Shown here piece by piece: positions 49,578 through 63,943 of a stretch of 64,000 nt of DNA (its first letter is position 1; each line of letters opens with the position of its first letter). The translations under genes and the position numbers were made by a program. A model generated the notes under the pieces. It worked only from the letters and a program-made list of their open reading frames with translations. It made no database searches and was not told where the DNA came from. Source of the stretch: Mytilus edulis (lineage: Eukaryota; Mollusca; Bivalvia; Mytilida; Mytilidae); assembly GCF_963676685.1 (NCBI RefSeq), contig NW_027267187.1, positions 99,084-163,083 on the forward strand. Direction: 5' to 3'.

Positions 49578-50203
49578 TATGTCACCCCTTTGAAAAAGGG
49601 GGGATATATTGTTATTCTACGAATTTTTTCTTCCACACTTTTTGTCCAGCCGATTTCTCGGAGATGCCTTGACATATATTTATAAAACTGCACCATAATG
49701 ACAATCCCCATGTGCAAAGTTGCAGTAAGCATGGAATGGTTCAAGATGGCCGCCGTTTCCATGGAAACGGCAAAAATGTAAAAAACCGAAAAATGGTCCA
49801 AATTTAATGAAACTTTCAGAACTAATAACTCATCGTTAGAAGGCGTGACATCCATCTTAAGAACTTTTAAAATGGCTACCGTTGTCATGGAAACGGTCCA
49901 AACGTGAAAAAAACGAAAATAAATCCTTAATTAATTCATAGAAAATAAACCGCTACAGATACGGCAAAAAAAACCGTAAGTAGAAAACAGCAGTATAAAC
50001 TGTAGAATTCATTGCCGTTGGAATTTTTAAGATAGCTGCTGTTACCATGGAGATAACGCTAAAAGTGCACATTGGACCCATACGGTAAAAAACGTCAAAG
50101 TAACATTTTCGTACAAATTTTAAGCTCATTCCCGTTTAAATGCTATTGTATTGTCATCTGTCTTCGAAATTTTCAAAATGGCCGCCGTTGCCATGGAAAC
50201 AGC

Positions 50204-50239
<36 letters not shown>

Positions 50240-51368
50240 AAAATTTGAGACAAAATTCTGTGATGAAGACTATGTGCAAAACATCTTCTAGAATATGCTA
50301 GAAGAAAACGAATATATAATTTAACGTTCTTCTTTCTATTCTATACAAAAATCGTGCTCTGAAGAGAAAATCGCCACTGAGAGAGAGAGAGAGAAACATG
50401 AAGAGTACACATAATTGACATTTCTGCACTTGCATTAAAGTACACATCCGTTAATCGAACACCTGCAAAAATATACACATTAGCTGAAATCAATCGATAA
50501 GCGTGTAATTAAATTGTACAAGATATCGTGTGATACGCGTGATATTGAAGAATAAAATGAACAGTTAGTATGCCGCTCCGTCAATATATACACATGTTGT
50601 CTGTCCAAGGTCCCCTCTAAAAAGAATAGTAATGTACTAACTCCACGATAATATACTTCAGTATCACGTGACAGCACCTTTCTTCCTCAAGCGTGTGTCT
50701 AATTTAAGATTTTAAAGAGTTCCCCAACTATAAATAGACATCACTCTTAGTCTCCGAGAAGAGAAAAGGGGGGGGGGTCAAAGGCATGTATACTAGACGT
50801 GCCATGTGACTTTGATACACTCAAACTGGTTGCTGCTACTGTGACAATGTCAAGAACGGGGTGACATCCTCCGCTATTGCTTGCAATGGCAAATCTAGTG
50901 TTAGAATAACTCATTCGCAATTCATTTTTTCTGATGAGAAAACAGGAAATAGAGTATTTTTCTCAATTTTACGTGTAAAATTGTTCACAGATATTTGTCA
51001 CTGAACAGCACAAAACGTATAGACAAGGAATAAACCAATGCAAAATGTGTCACTTTATGCTATACAAAGTATTGATCAATCAATCAAATCATGATTCAAG
51101 TGATCAAATCATGATAAGTGATCAATCAATCAAGTTTTGATATCAAACAAGTAATGAATCAAGTGCAATTATCGAAAAAAAACGTCCCCTTACCATTTTA
51201 CAAACTGCCTATCAGTCGATTAATCAATCAATCAAACGATTAATCAATCAATGATTGATCAATCATGATCACAAACCATCAACCAACCAATCCACATATC
51301 TTTTACGTTGAGTTTATGAAAGAAAATACCTTTAATTTTCTGTTGAACAATCGACTTTCGCGTATTAT
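49578..51368 (+). repeat. Array unit 12 (1791 bp)
   Basis: A31, G10. No point difference noticed. Confidence 0.95.
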
Positions 51369-51994
51369 TATGTCACCCCTTTGAAAAAGGGGGGATATAT
51401 TGTTATTCTACGAATTTTTTCTTCCACACTTTTTGTCCAGCCGATTTCTCGGAGATGCCTTGACATATATTTATAAAACTGCACCATAATGACAATCCCC
51501 ATGTGCAAAGTTGCAGTAAGCATGGAATGGTTCAAGATGGCCGCCGTTTCCATGGAAACGGCAAAAATGTAAAAAACCGAAAAATGGTCCAAATTTAATG
51601 AAACTTTCAGAACTAATAACTCATCGTTAGAAGGCGTGACATCCATCTTAAGAACTTTTAAAATGGCTACCGTTGTCATGGAAACGGTCCAAACGTGAAA
51701 AAAACGAAAATAAATCCTTAATTAATTCATAGAAAATAAACCGCTACAGATACGGCAAAAAAAACCGTAAGTAGAAAACAGCAGTATAAACTGTAGAATT
51801 CATTGCCGTTGGAATTTTTAAGATAGCTGCTGTTACCATGGAGATAACGCTAAAAGTGCACATTGGACCCATACGGTAAAAAACGTCAAAGTAACATTTT
51901 CGTACAAATTTTAAGCTCATTCCCGTTTAAATGCTATTGTATTGTCATCTGTCTTCGAAATTTTCAAAATGGCCGCCGTTGCCATGGAAACAGC

Positions 51995-52031
<37 letters not shown>

Positions 52032-53165
52032 AAAATTTGAGACAAAATTCTGTGATGAAGACTATGTGCAAAACATCTTCTACAATATGCTAGAAGAAAA
52101 CGAATATATAATTTAACGTTCTTCTTTCTATTCTATACAAAAATCGTGCTCTGAAGAGAAAATCGCCACTGAGAGAGAGAGAGAGAAACATGAAGAGTAC
52201 ACATAATTGACATTTCTGCACTTGCATTAAAGTACACATCCGTTAATCGAACACCTGCAAAAATATACACATTAGCTGAAATCAATCGATAAGCGTGTAA
52301 TTAAATTGTACAAGATATCGTGTGATACGCGTGATATTGAAGAATAAAATGAACAGTTAGTATGCCGCTCCGTCAATATATACACATGTTGTCTGTCCAA
52401 GGTCCCCTCTAAAAAGAATAGTAATGTACTAACTCCACGATAATATACTTCAGTATCACGTGACAGCACCTTTCTTCCTCAAGCGTGTGTCTAATTTAAG
52501 ATTTTAAAGAGTTCCCCAACTATAAATAGACATCACTCTTAGTCTCCGAGAAGAGAAAAGGGGGGGGGGGGGGGTCAAAGGCATGTATACTAGACGTGCC
52601 ATGTGACTTTGATACACTCAAACTGGTTGCTGCTACTGTGACAATGTCAAGAACGGGGTGACATCCTCCGCTATTGCTTGCAATGGCAAATCTAGTGTTA
52701 GAATAACTCATTCGCAATTCATTTTTTCTGATGAGAAAACAGGAAATAGAGTATTTTTCTCAATTTTACGTGTAAAATTGTTCACAGATATTTGTCACTG
52801 AACAGCACAAAACGTATAGACAAGGAATAAACCAATGCAAAATGTGTCACTTTATGCTATACAAAGTATTGATCAATCAATCAAATCATGATTCAAGTGA
52901 TCAAATCATGATAAGTGATCAATCAATCAAGTTTTGATATCAAACAAGTAATGAATCAAGTGCAATTATCGAAAAAAAACGTCCCCTTACCATTTTACAA
53001 ACTGCCTATCAGTCGATTAATCAATCAATCAAACGATTAATCAATCAATGATTGATCAATCATGATCACAAACCATCAACCAACCAATCCACATATCTTT
53101 TACGTTGAGTTTATGAAAGAAAATACCTTTAATTTTCTGTTGAACAATCGACTTTCGCGTATTAT
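51369..53165 (+). repeat. Array unit 13 (1797 bp)
   Basis: A32, G15. Private change at 52083 (C for G). Confidence 0.95.
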
Positions 53166-53791
53166 TATGTCACCCCTTTGAAAAAGGGGGGATATATTGT
53201 TATTCTACGAATTTTTTCTTCCACACTTTTTGTCCAGCCGATTTCTCGGAGATGCCTTGACATATATTTATAAAACTGCACCATAATGACAATCCCCATG
53301 TGCAAAGTTGCAGTAAGCATGGAATGGTTCAAGATGGCCGCCGTTTCCATGGAAACGGCAAAAATGTAAAAAACCGAAAAATGGTCCAAATTTAATGAAA
53401 CTTTCAGAACTAATAACTCATCGTTAGAAGGCGTGACATCCATCTTAAGAACTTTTAAAATGGCTACCGTTGTCATGGAAACGGTCCAAACGTGAAAAAA
53501 ACGAAAATAAATCCTTAATTAATTCATAGAAAATAAACCGCTACAGATACGGCAAAAAAAACCGTAAGTAGAAAACAGCAGTATAAACTGTAGAATTCAT
53601 TGCCGTTGGAATTTTTAAGATAGCTGCTGTTACCATGGAGATAACGCTAAAAGTGCACATTGGACCCATACGGTAAAAAACGTCAAAGTAACATTTTCGT
53701 ACAAATTTTAAGCTCATTCCCGTTTAAATGCTATTGTATTGTCATCTGTCTTCGAAATTTTCAAAATGGCCGCCGTTGCCATGGAAACAGC

Positions 53792-53828
<37 letters not shown>

Positions 53829-54957
53829 AAAATTTGAGACAAAATTCTGTGATGAAGACTATGTGCAAAACATCTTCTAGAATATGCTAGAAGAAAACGA
53901 ATATATAATTTAACGTTCTTCTTTCTATTCTATACAAAAATCGTGCTCTGAAGAGAAAATCGCCACTGAGAGAGAGAGAGAGAAACATGAAGAGTACACA
54001 TAATTGACATTTCTGCACTTGCATTAAAGTACACATCCGTTAATCGAACACCTGCAAAAATATACACATTAGCTGAAATCAATCGATAAGCGTGTAATTA
54101 AATTGTACAAGATATCGTGTGATACGCGTGATATTGAAGAATAAAATGAACAGTTAGTATGCCGCTCCGTCAATATATACACATGTTGTCTGTCCAAGGT
54201 CCCCTCTAAAAAGAATAGTAATGTACTAACTCCACGATAATATACTTCAGTATCACGTGACAGCACCTTTCTTCCTCAAGCGTGTGTCTAATTTAAGATT
54301 TTAAAGAGTTCCCCAACTATAAATAGACATCACTCTTAGTCTCCGAGAAGAGAAAAGGGGGGGGGGTCAAAGGCATGTATACTAGACGTGCCATGTGACT
54401 TTGATACACTCAAACTGGTTGCTGCTACTGTGACAATGTCAAGAACGGGGTGACATCCTCCGCTATTGCTTGCAATGGCAAATCTAGTGTTAGAATAACT
54501 CATTCGCAATTCATTTTTTCTGATGAGAAAACAGGAAATAGAGTATTTTTCTCAATTTTACGTGTAAAATTGTTCACAGATATTTGTCACTGAACAGCAC
54601 AAAACGTATAGACAAGGAATAAACCAATGCAAAATGTGTCACTTTATGCTATACAAAGTATTGATCAATCAATCAAATCATGATTCAAGTGATCAAATCA
54701 TGATAAGTGATCAATCAATCAAGTTTTGATATCAAACAAGTAATGAATCAAGTGCAATTATCGAAAAAAAACGTCCCCTTACCATTTTACAAACTGCCTA
54801 TCAGTCGATTAATCAATCAATCAAACGATTAATCAATCAATGATTGATCAATCATGATCACAAACCATCAACCAACCAATCCACATATCTTTTACGTTGA
54901 GTTTATGAAAGAAAATACCTTTAATTTTCTGTTGAACAATCGACTTTCGCGTATTAT
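53166..54957 (+). repeat. Array unit 14 (1792 bp)
   Basis: A32, G10. No point difference noticed. Confidence 0.95.
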
Positions 54958-55583
54958 TATGTCACCCCTTTGAAAAAGGGGGGATATATTGTTATTCTAC
55001 GAATTTTTTCTTCCACACTTTTTGTCCAGCCGATTTCTCGGAGATGCCTTGACATATATTTATAAAACTGCACCATAATGACAATCCCCATGTGCAAAGT
55101 TGCAGTAAGCATGGAATGGTTCAAGATGGCCGCCGTTTCCATGGAAACGGCAAAAATGTAAAAAACCGAAAAATGGTCCAAATTTAATGAAACTTTCAGA
55201 ACTAATAACTCATCGTTAGAAGGCGTGACATCCATCTTAAGAACTTTTAAAATGGCTACCGTTGTCATGGAAACGGTCCAAACGTGAAAAAAACGAAAAT
55301 AAATCCTTAATTAATTCATAGAAAATAAACCGCTACAGATACGGCAAAAAAAACCGTAAGTAGAAAACAGCAGTATAAACTGTAGAATTCATTGCCGTTG
55401 GAATTTTTAAGATAGCTGCTGTTACCATGGAGATAACGCTAAAAGTGCACATTGGACCCATACGGTAAAAAACGTCAAAGTAACATTTTCGTACAAATTT
55501 TAAGCTCATTCCCGTTTAAATGCTATTGTATTGTCATCTGTCTTCGAAATTTTCAAAATGGCCGCCGTTGCCATGGAAACAGC

Positions 55584-55620
<37 letters not shown>

Positions 55621-56759
55621 AAAATTTGAGACAAAATTCTGTGATGAAGACTATGTGCAAAACATCTTCTAGAATATGCTAGAAGAAAACGAATATATAA
55701 TTTAACGTTCTTCTTTCTATTCTATACAAAAATCGTGCTCTGAAGAGAAAATCGCCACTGAGAGAGAGAGAGAGAGAGAAACATGAAGAGTACACATAAT
55801 TGACATTTCTGCACTTGCATTAAAGTACACATCCGTTAATCGAACACCTGCAAAAATATACACATTAGCTGAAATCAATCGATAAGCGTGTAATTAAATT
55901 GTACAAGATATCGTGTGATACGCGTGATATTGAAGAATAAAATGAACAGTTAGTATGCCGCTCCGTCAATATATACACATGTTGTCTGTCCAAGGTCCCC
56001 TCTAAAAAGAATAGTAATGTACTAACTCCACGATAATATACTTCAGTATCACGTGACAGCACCTTTCTTCCTCAAGCGTGTGTCTAATTTAAGATTTTAA
56101 AGAGTTCCCCAACTATAAATAGACATCACTCTTAGTCTCCGAGAAGAGAAAAGGGGGGGGGGGGGGGGTCAAAGGCATGTATACTAGACGTGCCATGTGA
56201 CTTTGATACACTCAAACTGGTTGCTGCTACTGTGACAATGTCAAGAACGGGGTGACATCCTCCGCTATTGCTTGCAATGGCAAATCTAGTGTTAGAATAA
56301 CTCATTCGCAATTCATTTTTTCTGATGAGAAAACAGGAAATAGAGTATTTTTCTCAATTTTACGTGTAAAATTGTTCACAGATATTTGTCACTGAACAGC
56401 ACAAAACGTATAGACAAGGAATAAACCAATGCAAAATGTGTCACTTTATGCTATACAAAGTATTGATCAATCAATCAAATCATGATTCAAGTGATCAAAT
56501 CATGATAAGTGATCAATCAATCAAGTTTTGATATCAAACAAGTAATGAATCAAGTGCAATTATCGAAAAAAAACGTCCCCTTACCATTTTACAAACTGCC
56601 TATCAGTCGATTAATCAATCAATCAAACGATTAATCAATCAATGATTGATCAATCATGATCACAAACCATCAACCAACCAATCCACATATCTTTTACGTT
56701 GAGTTTATGAAAGAAAATACCTTTAATTTTCTGTTGAACAATCGACTTTCGCGTATTAT
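54958..56759 (+). repeat. Array unit 15 (1802 bp, longest)
   Basis: A32, G16, and two extra GA dinucleotides in the GA tract near 55760-55778. Confidence 0.95.
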
Positions 56760-57385
56760 TATGTCACCCCTTTGAAAAAGGGGGGATATATTGTTATTCT
56801 ACGAATTTTTTCTTCCACACTTTTTGTCCAGCCGATTTCTCGGAGATGCCTTGACATATATTTATAAAACTGCACCATAATGACAATCCCCATGTGCAAA
56901 GTTGCAGTAAGCATGGAATGGTTCAAGATGGCCGCCGTTTCCATGGAAACGGCAAAAATGTAAAAAACCGAAAAATGGTCCAAATTTAATGAAACTTTCA
57001 GAACTAATAACTCATCGTTAGAAGGCGTGACATCCATCTTAAGAACTTTTAAAATGGCTACCGTTGTCATGGAAACGGTCCAAACGTGAAAAAAACGAAA
57101 ATAAATCCTTAATTAATTCATAGAAAATAAACCGCTACAGATACGGCAAAAAAAACCGTAAGTAGAAAACAGCAGTATAAACTGTAGAATTCATTGCCGT
57201 TGGAATTTTTAAGATAGCTGCTGTTACCATGGAGATAACGCTAAAAGTGCACATTGGACCCATACGGTAAAAAACGTCAAAGTAACATTTTCGTACAAAT
57301 TTTAAGCTCATTCCCGTTTAAATGCTATTGTATTGTCATCTGTCTTCGAAATTTTCAAAATGGCCGCCGTTGCCATGGAAACAGC

Positions 57386-57422
<37 letters not shown>

Positions 57423-58553
57423 AAAATTTGAGACAAAATTCTGTGATGAAGACTATGTGCAAAACATCTTCTAGAATATGCTAGAAGAAAACGAATATAT
57501 AATTTAACGTTCTTCTTTCTATTCTATACAAAAATCGTGCTCTGAAGAGAAAATCGCCACTGAGAGAGAGAGAGAGAAACATGAAGAGTACACATAATTG
57601 ACATTTCTGCACTTGCATTAAAGTACACATCCGTTAATCGAACACCTGCAAAAATATACACATTAGCTGAAATCAATCGATAAGCGTGTAATTAAATTGT
57701 ACAAGATATCGTGTGATACGCGTGATATTGAAGAATAAAATGAACAGTTAGTATGCCGCTCCGTCAATATATACACATGTTGTCTGTCCAAGGTCCCCTC
57801 TAAAAAGAATAGTAATGTACTAACTCCACGATAATATACTTCAGTATCACGTGACAGCACCTTTCTTCCTCAAGCGTGTGTCTAATTTAAGATTTTAAAG
57901 AGTTCCCCAACTATAAATAGACATCACTCTTAGTCTCCGAGAAGAGAAAAGGGGGGGGGGGGTCAAAGGCATGTATACTAGACGTGCCATGTGACTTTGA
58001 TACACTCAAACTGGTTGCTGCTACTGTGACAATGTCAAGAACGGGGTGACATCCTCCGCTATTGCTTGCAATGGCAAATCTAGTGTTAGAATAACTCATT
58101 CGCAATTCATTTTTTCTGATGAGAAAACAGGAAATAGAGTATTTTTCTCAATTTTACGTGTAAAATTGTTCACAGATATTTGTCACTGAACAGCACAAAA
58201 CGTATAGACAAGGAATAAACCAATGCAAAATGTGTCACTTTATGCTATACAAAGTATTGATCAATCAATCAAATCATGATTCAAGTGATCAAATCATGAT
58301 AAGTGATCAATCAATCAAGTTTTGATATCAAACAAGTAATGAATCAAGTGCAATTATCGAAAAAAAACGTCCCCTTACCATTTTACAAACTGCCTATCAG
58401 TCGATTAATCAATCAATCAAACGATTAATCAATCAATGATTGATCAATCATGATCACAAACCATCAACCAACCAATCCACATATCTTTTACGTTGAGTTT
58501 ATGAAAGAAAATACCTTTAATTTTCTGTTGAACAATCGACTTTCGCGTATTAT
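56760..58553 (+). repeat. Array unit 16 (1794 bp)
   Basis: A32, G12. No point difference noticed. Confidence 0.95.
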
Positions 58554-59179
58554 TATGTCACCCCTTTGAAAAAGGGGGGATATATTGTTATTCTACGAAT
58601 TTTTTCTTCCACACTTTTTGTCCAGCCGATTTCTCGGAGATGCCTTGACATATATTTATAAAACTGCACCATAATGACAATCCCCATGTGCAAAGTTGCA
58701 GTAAGCATGGAATGGTTCAAGATGGCCGCCGTTTCCATGGAAACGGCAAAAATGTAAAAAACCGAAAAATGGTCCAAATTTAATGAAACTTTCAGAACTA
58801 ATAACTCATCGTTAGAAGGCGTGACATCCATCTTAAGAACTTTTAAAATGGCTACCGTTGTCATGGAAACGGTCCAAACGTGAAAAAAACGAAAATCAAT
58901 CCTTAATTAATTCATAGAAAATAAACCGCTACAGATACGGCAAAAAAAACCGTAAGTAGAAAACAGCAGTATAAACTGTAGAATTCATTGCCGTTGGAAT
59001 TTTTAAGATAGCTGCTGTTACCATGGAGATAACGCTAAAAGTGCACATTGGACCCATACGGTAAAAAACGTCAAAGTAACATTTTCGTACAAATTTTAAG
59101 CTCATTCCCGTTTAAATGCTATTGTATTGTCATCTGTCTTCGAAATTTTCAAAATGGCCGCCGTTGCCATGGAAACAGC

Positions 59180-59220
<41 letters not shown>

Positions 59221-60350
59221 AAAATTTGAGACAAAATTCTGTGATGAAGACTATGTGCAAAACATCTTCTAGAATATGCTAGAAGAAAACGAATATATAA
59301 TTTAACGTTCTTCTTTCTATTCTATACAAAAATCGTGCTCTGAAGAGAAAATCGCCACTGAGAGAGAGAGAGAGAAACATGAAGAGTACACATAATTGAC
59401 ATTTCTGCACTTGCATTAAAGTACACATCCGTTAATCGAACACCTGCAAAAATATACACATTAGCTGAAATCAATCGATAAGCGTGTAATTAAATTGTAC
59501 AAGATATCGTGTGATACGCGTGATATTGAAGAATAAAATGAACAGTTAGTATGCCGCTCCGTCAATATATACACATGTTGTCTGTCCAAGGTCCCCTCTA
59601 AAAAGAATAGTAATGTACTAACTCCACGATAATATACTTCAGTATCACGTGACAGCACCTTTCTTCCTCAAGCGTGTGTCTAATTTAAGATTTTAAAGAG
59701 TTCCCCAACTATAAATAGACATCACTCTTAGTCTCCGAGAAGAGAAAAGGGGGGGGGGGTCAAAGGCATGTATACTAGACGTGCCATGTGACTTTGATAC
59801 ACTCAAACTGGTTGCTGCTACTGTGACAATGTCAAGAACGGGGTGACATCCTCCGCTATTGCTTGCAATGGCAAATCTAGTGTTAGAATAACTCATTCGC
59901 AATTCATTTTTTCTGATGAGAAAACAGGAAATAGAGTATTTTTCTCAATTTTACGTGTAAAATTGTTCACAGATATTTGTCACTGAACAGCACAAAACGT
60001 ATAGACAAGGAATAAACCAATGCAAAATGTGTCACTTTATGCTATACAAAGTATTGATCAATCAATCAAATCATGATTCAAGTGATCAAATCATGATAAG
60101 TGATCAATCAATCAAGTTTTGATATCAAACAAGTAATGAATCAAGTGCAATTATCGAAAAAAAACGTCCCCTTACCATTTTACAAACTGCCTATCAGTCG
60201 ATTAATCAATCAATCAAACGATTAATCAATCAATGATTGATCAATCATGATCACAAACCATCAACCAACCAATCCACATATCTTTTACGTTGAGTTTATG
60301 AAAGAAAATACCTTTAATTTTCTGTTGAACAATCGACTTTCGCGTATTAT
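58554..60350 (+). repeat. Array unit 17 (1797 bp)
   Basis: A36 (the longest A tract), G11. C for A at 58897, shared only with unit 18. Confidence 0.95.
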
Positions 60351-60976
60351 TATGTCACCCCTTTGAAAAAGGGGGGATATATTGTTATTCTACGAATTTT
60401 TTCTTCCACACTTTTTGTCCAGCCGATTTCTCGGAGATGCCTTGACATATATTTATAAAACTGCACCATAATGACAATCCCCATGTGCAAAGTTGCAGTA
60501 AGCATGGAATGGTTCAAGATGGCCGCCGTTTCCATGGAAACGGCAAAAATGTAAAAAACCGAAAAATGGTCCAAATTTAATGAAACTTTCAGAACTAATA
60601 ACTCATCGTTAGAAGGCGTGACATCCATCTTAAGAACTTTTAAAATGGCTACCGTTGTCATGGAAACGGTCCAAACGTGAAAAAAACGAAAATCAATCCT
60701 TAATTAATTCATAGAAAATAAACCGCTACAGATACGGCAAAAAAAACCGTAAGTAGAAAACAGCAGTATAAACTGTAGAATTCATTGCCGTTGGAATTTT
60801 TAAGATAGCTGCTGTTACCATGGAGATAACGCTAAAAGTGCACATTGGACCCATACGGTAAAAAACGTCAAAGTAACATTTTCGTACAAATTTTAAGCTC
60901 ATTCCCGTTTAAATGCTATTGTATTGTCATCTGTCTTCGAAATTTTCAAAATGGCCGCCGTTGCCATGGAAACAGC

Positions 60977-61013
<37 letters not shown>

Positions 61014-62146
61014 AAAATTTGAGACAAAATTCTGTGATGAAGACTATGTGCAAAACATCTTCTAGAATATGCTAGAAGAAAACGAATATATAATTTAACG
61101 TTCTTCTTTCTATTCTATACAAAAATCGTGCTCTGAAGAGAAAATCGCCACTGAGAGAGAGAGAGAGAAACATGAAGAGTACACATAATTGACATTTCTG
61201 CACTTGCATTAAAGTACACATCCGTTAATCGAACACCTGCAAAAATATACACATTAGCTGAAATCAATCGATAAGCGTGTAATTAAATTGTACAAGATAT
61301 CGTGTGATACGCGTGATATTGAAGAATAAAATGAACAGTTAGTATGCCGCTCCGTCAATATATACACATGTTGTCTGTCCAAGGTCCCCTCTAAAAAGAA
61401 TAGTAATGTACTAACTCCACGATAATATACTTCAGTATCACGTGACAGCACCTTTCTTCCTCAAGCGTGTGTCTAATTTAAGATTTTAAAGAGTTCCCCA
61501 ACTATAAATAGACATCACTCTTAGTCTCCGAGAAGAGAAAAGGGGGGGGGGGGGGTCAAAGGCATGTATACTAGACGTGCCATGTGACTTTGATACACTC
61601 AAACTGGTTGCTGCTACTGTGACAATGTCAAGAACGGGGTGACATCCTCCGCTATTGCTTGCAATGGCAAATCTAGTGTTAGAATAACTCATTCGCAATT
61701 CATTTTTTCTGATGAGAAAACAGGAAATAGAGTATTTTTCTCAATTTTACGTGTAAAATTGTTCACAGATATTTGTCACTGAACAGCACAAAACGTATAG
61801 ACAAGGAATAAACCAATGCAAAATGTGTCACTTTATGCTATACAAAGTATTGATCAATCAATCAAATCATGATTCAAGTGATCAAATCATGATAAGTGAT
61901 CAATCAATCAAGTTTTGATATCAAACAAGTAATGAATCAAGTGCAATTATCGAAAAAAAACGTCCCCTTACCATTTTACAAACTGCCTATCAGTCGATTA
62001 ATCAATCAATCAAACGATTAATCAATCAATGATTGATCAATCATGATCACAAACCATCAACCAACCAATCCACATATCTTTTACGTTGAGTTTATGAAAG
62101 AAAATACCTTTAATTTTCTGTTGAACAATCGACTTTCGCGTATTAT
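60351..62146 (+). repeat. Array unit 18 (1796 bp)
   Basis: A32, G14. C for A at 60694, the variant shared with unit 17. Confidence 0.95.
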
Positions 62147-62772
62147 TATGTCACCCCTTTGAAAAAGGGGGGATATATTGTTATTCTACGAATTTTTTCT
62201 TCCACACTTTTTGTCCAGCCGATTTCTCGGAGATGCCTTGACATATATTTATAAAACTGCACCATAATGACAATCCCCATGTGCAAAGTTGCAGTAAGCA
62301 TGGAATGGTTCAAGATGGCCGCCGTTTCCATGGAAACGGCAAAAATGTAAAAAACCGAAAAATGGTCCAAATTTAATGAAACTTTCAGAACTAATAACTC
62401 ATCGTTAGAAGGCGTGACATCCATCTTAAGAACTTTTAAAATGGCTACCGTTGTCATGGAAACGGTCCAAACGTGAAAAAAACGAAAATAAATCCTTAAT
62501 TAATTCATAGAAAATAAACCGCTACAGATACGGCAAAAAAAACCGTAAGTAGAAAACAGCAGTATAAACTGTAGAATTCATTGCCGTTGGAATTTTTAAG
62601 ATAGCTGCTGTTACCATGGAGATAACGCTAAAAGTGCACATTGGACCCATACGGTAAAAAACGTCAAAGTAACATTTTCGTACAAATTTTAAGCTCATTC
62701 CCGTTTAAATGCTATTGTATTGTCATCTGTCTTCGAAATTTTCAAAATGGCCGCCGTTGCCATGGAAACAGC

Positions 62773-62809
<37 letters not shown>

Positions 62810-63943
62810 AAAATTTGAGACAAAATTCTGTGATGAAGACTATGTGCAAAACATCTTCTAGAATATGCTAGAAGAAAACGAATATATAATTTAACGTTCT
62901 TCTTTCTATTCTATACAAAAATCGTGCTCTGAAGAGAAAATCGCCACTGAGAGAGAGAGAGAGAAACATGAAGAGTACACATAATTGACATTTCTGCACT
63001 TGCATTAAAGTACACATCCGTTAATCGAACACCTGCAAAAATATACACATTAGCTGAAATCAATCGATAAGCGTGTAATTAAATTGTACAAGATATCGTG
63101 TGATACGCGTGATATTGAAGAATAAAATGAACAGTTAGTATGCCGCTCCGTCAATATATACACATGTTGTCTGTCCAAGGTCCCCTCTAAAAAGAATAGT
63201 AATGTACTAACTCCACGATAATATACTTCAGTATCACGTGACAGCACCTTTCTTCCTCAAGCGTGTGTCTAATTTAAGATTTTAAAGAGTTCCCCAACTA
63301 TAAATAGACATCACTCTTAGTCTCCGAGAAGAGAAAAGGGGGGGGGGGGGGGTCAAAGGCATGTATACTAGACGTGCCATGTGACTTTGATACACTCAAA
63401 CTGGTTGCTGCTACTGTGACAATGTCAAGAACGGGGTGACATCCTCCGCTATTGCTTGCAATGGCAAATCTAGTGTTAGAATAACTCATTCGCAATTCAT
63501 TTTTTCTGATGAGAAAACAGGAAATAGAGTATTTTTCTCAATTTTACGTGTAAAATTGTTCACAGATATTTGTCACTGAACAGCACAAAACGTATAGACA
63601 AGGAATAAACCAATGCAAAATGTGTCACTTTATGCTATACAAAGTATTGATCAATCAATCAAATCATGATTCAAGTGATCAAATCATGATAAGTGATCAA
63701 TCAATCAAGTTTTGATATCAAACAAGTAATGAATCAAGTGCAATTATCGAAAAAAAACGTCCCCTTACCATTTTACAAACTGCCTATCAGTCGATTAATC
63801 AATCAATCAAACGATTAATCAATCAATGATTGATCAATCATGATCACAAACCATCAACCAACCAATCCACATATCTTTTACGTTGAGTTTATGAAAGAAA
63901 ATACCTTTAATTTTCTGTTGAACAATCGACTTTCGCGTATTAT
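62147..63943 (+). repeat. Array unit 19 (1797 bp)
   Basis: A32, G15. Carries the common A at the position changed in units 17 and 18. Confidence 0.95.

Noticed and set aside
29830..62457. Identical 103-codon minus-strand open frames, one per array unit
   Set aside because: They run antisense through the ATGGCC-core repeats and are identical only because the whole unit is identical. Related elements break the frame. No domain is recognisable.
30325..62871. 73-76-codon plus-strand frames with a long lysine run
   Set aside because: The lysines are the poly-A tract, and the frame appears or vanishes with A-tract length (present with 32, 33 or 36 A; absent with 25 or 31).
30734..63247. 65-codon minus-strand frame repeated in each unit
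   Set aside because: No start context, domain or independent conservation; it shares the array's near-identity.
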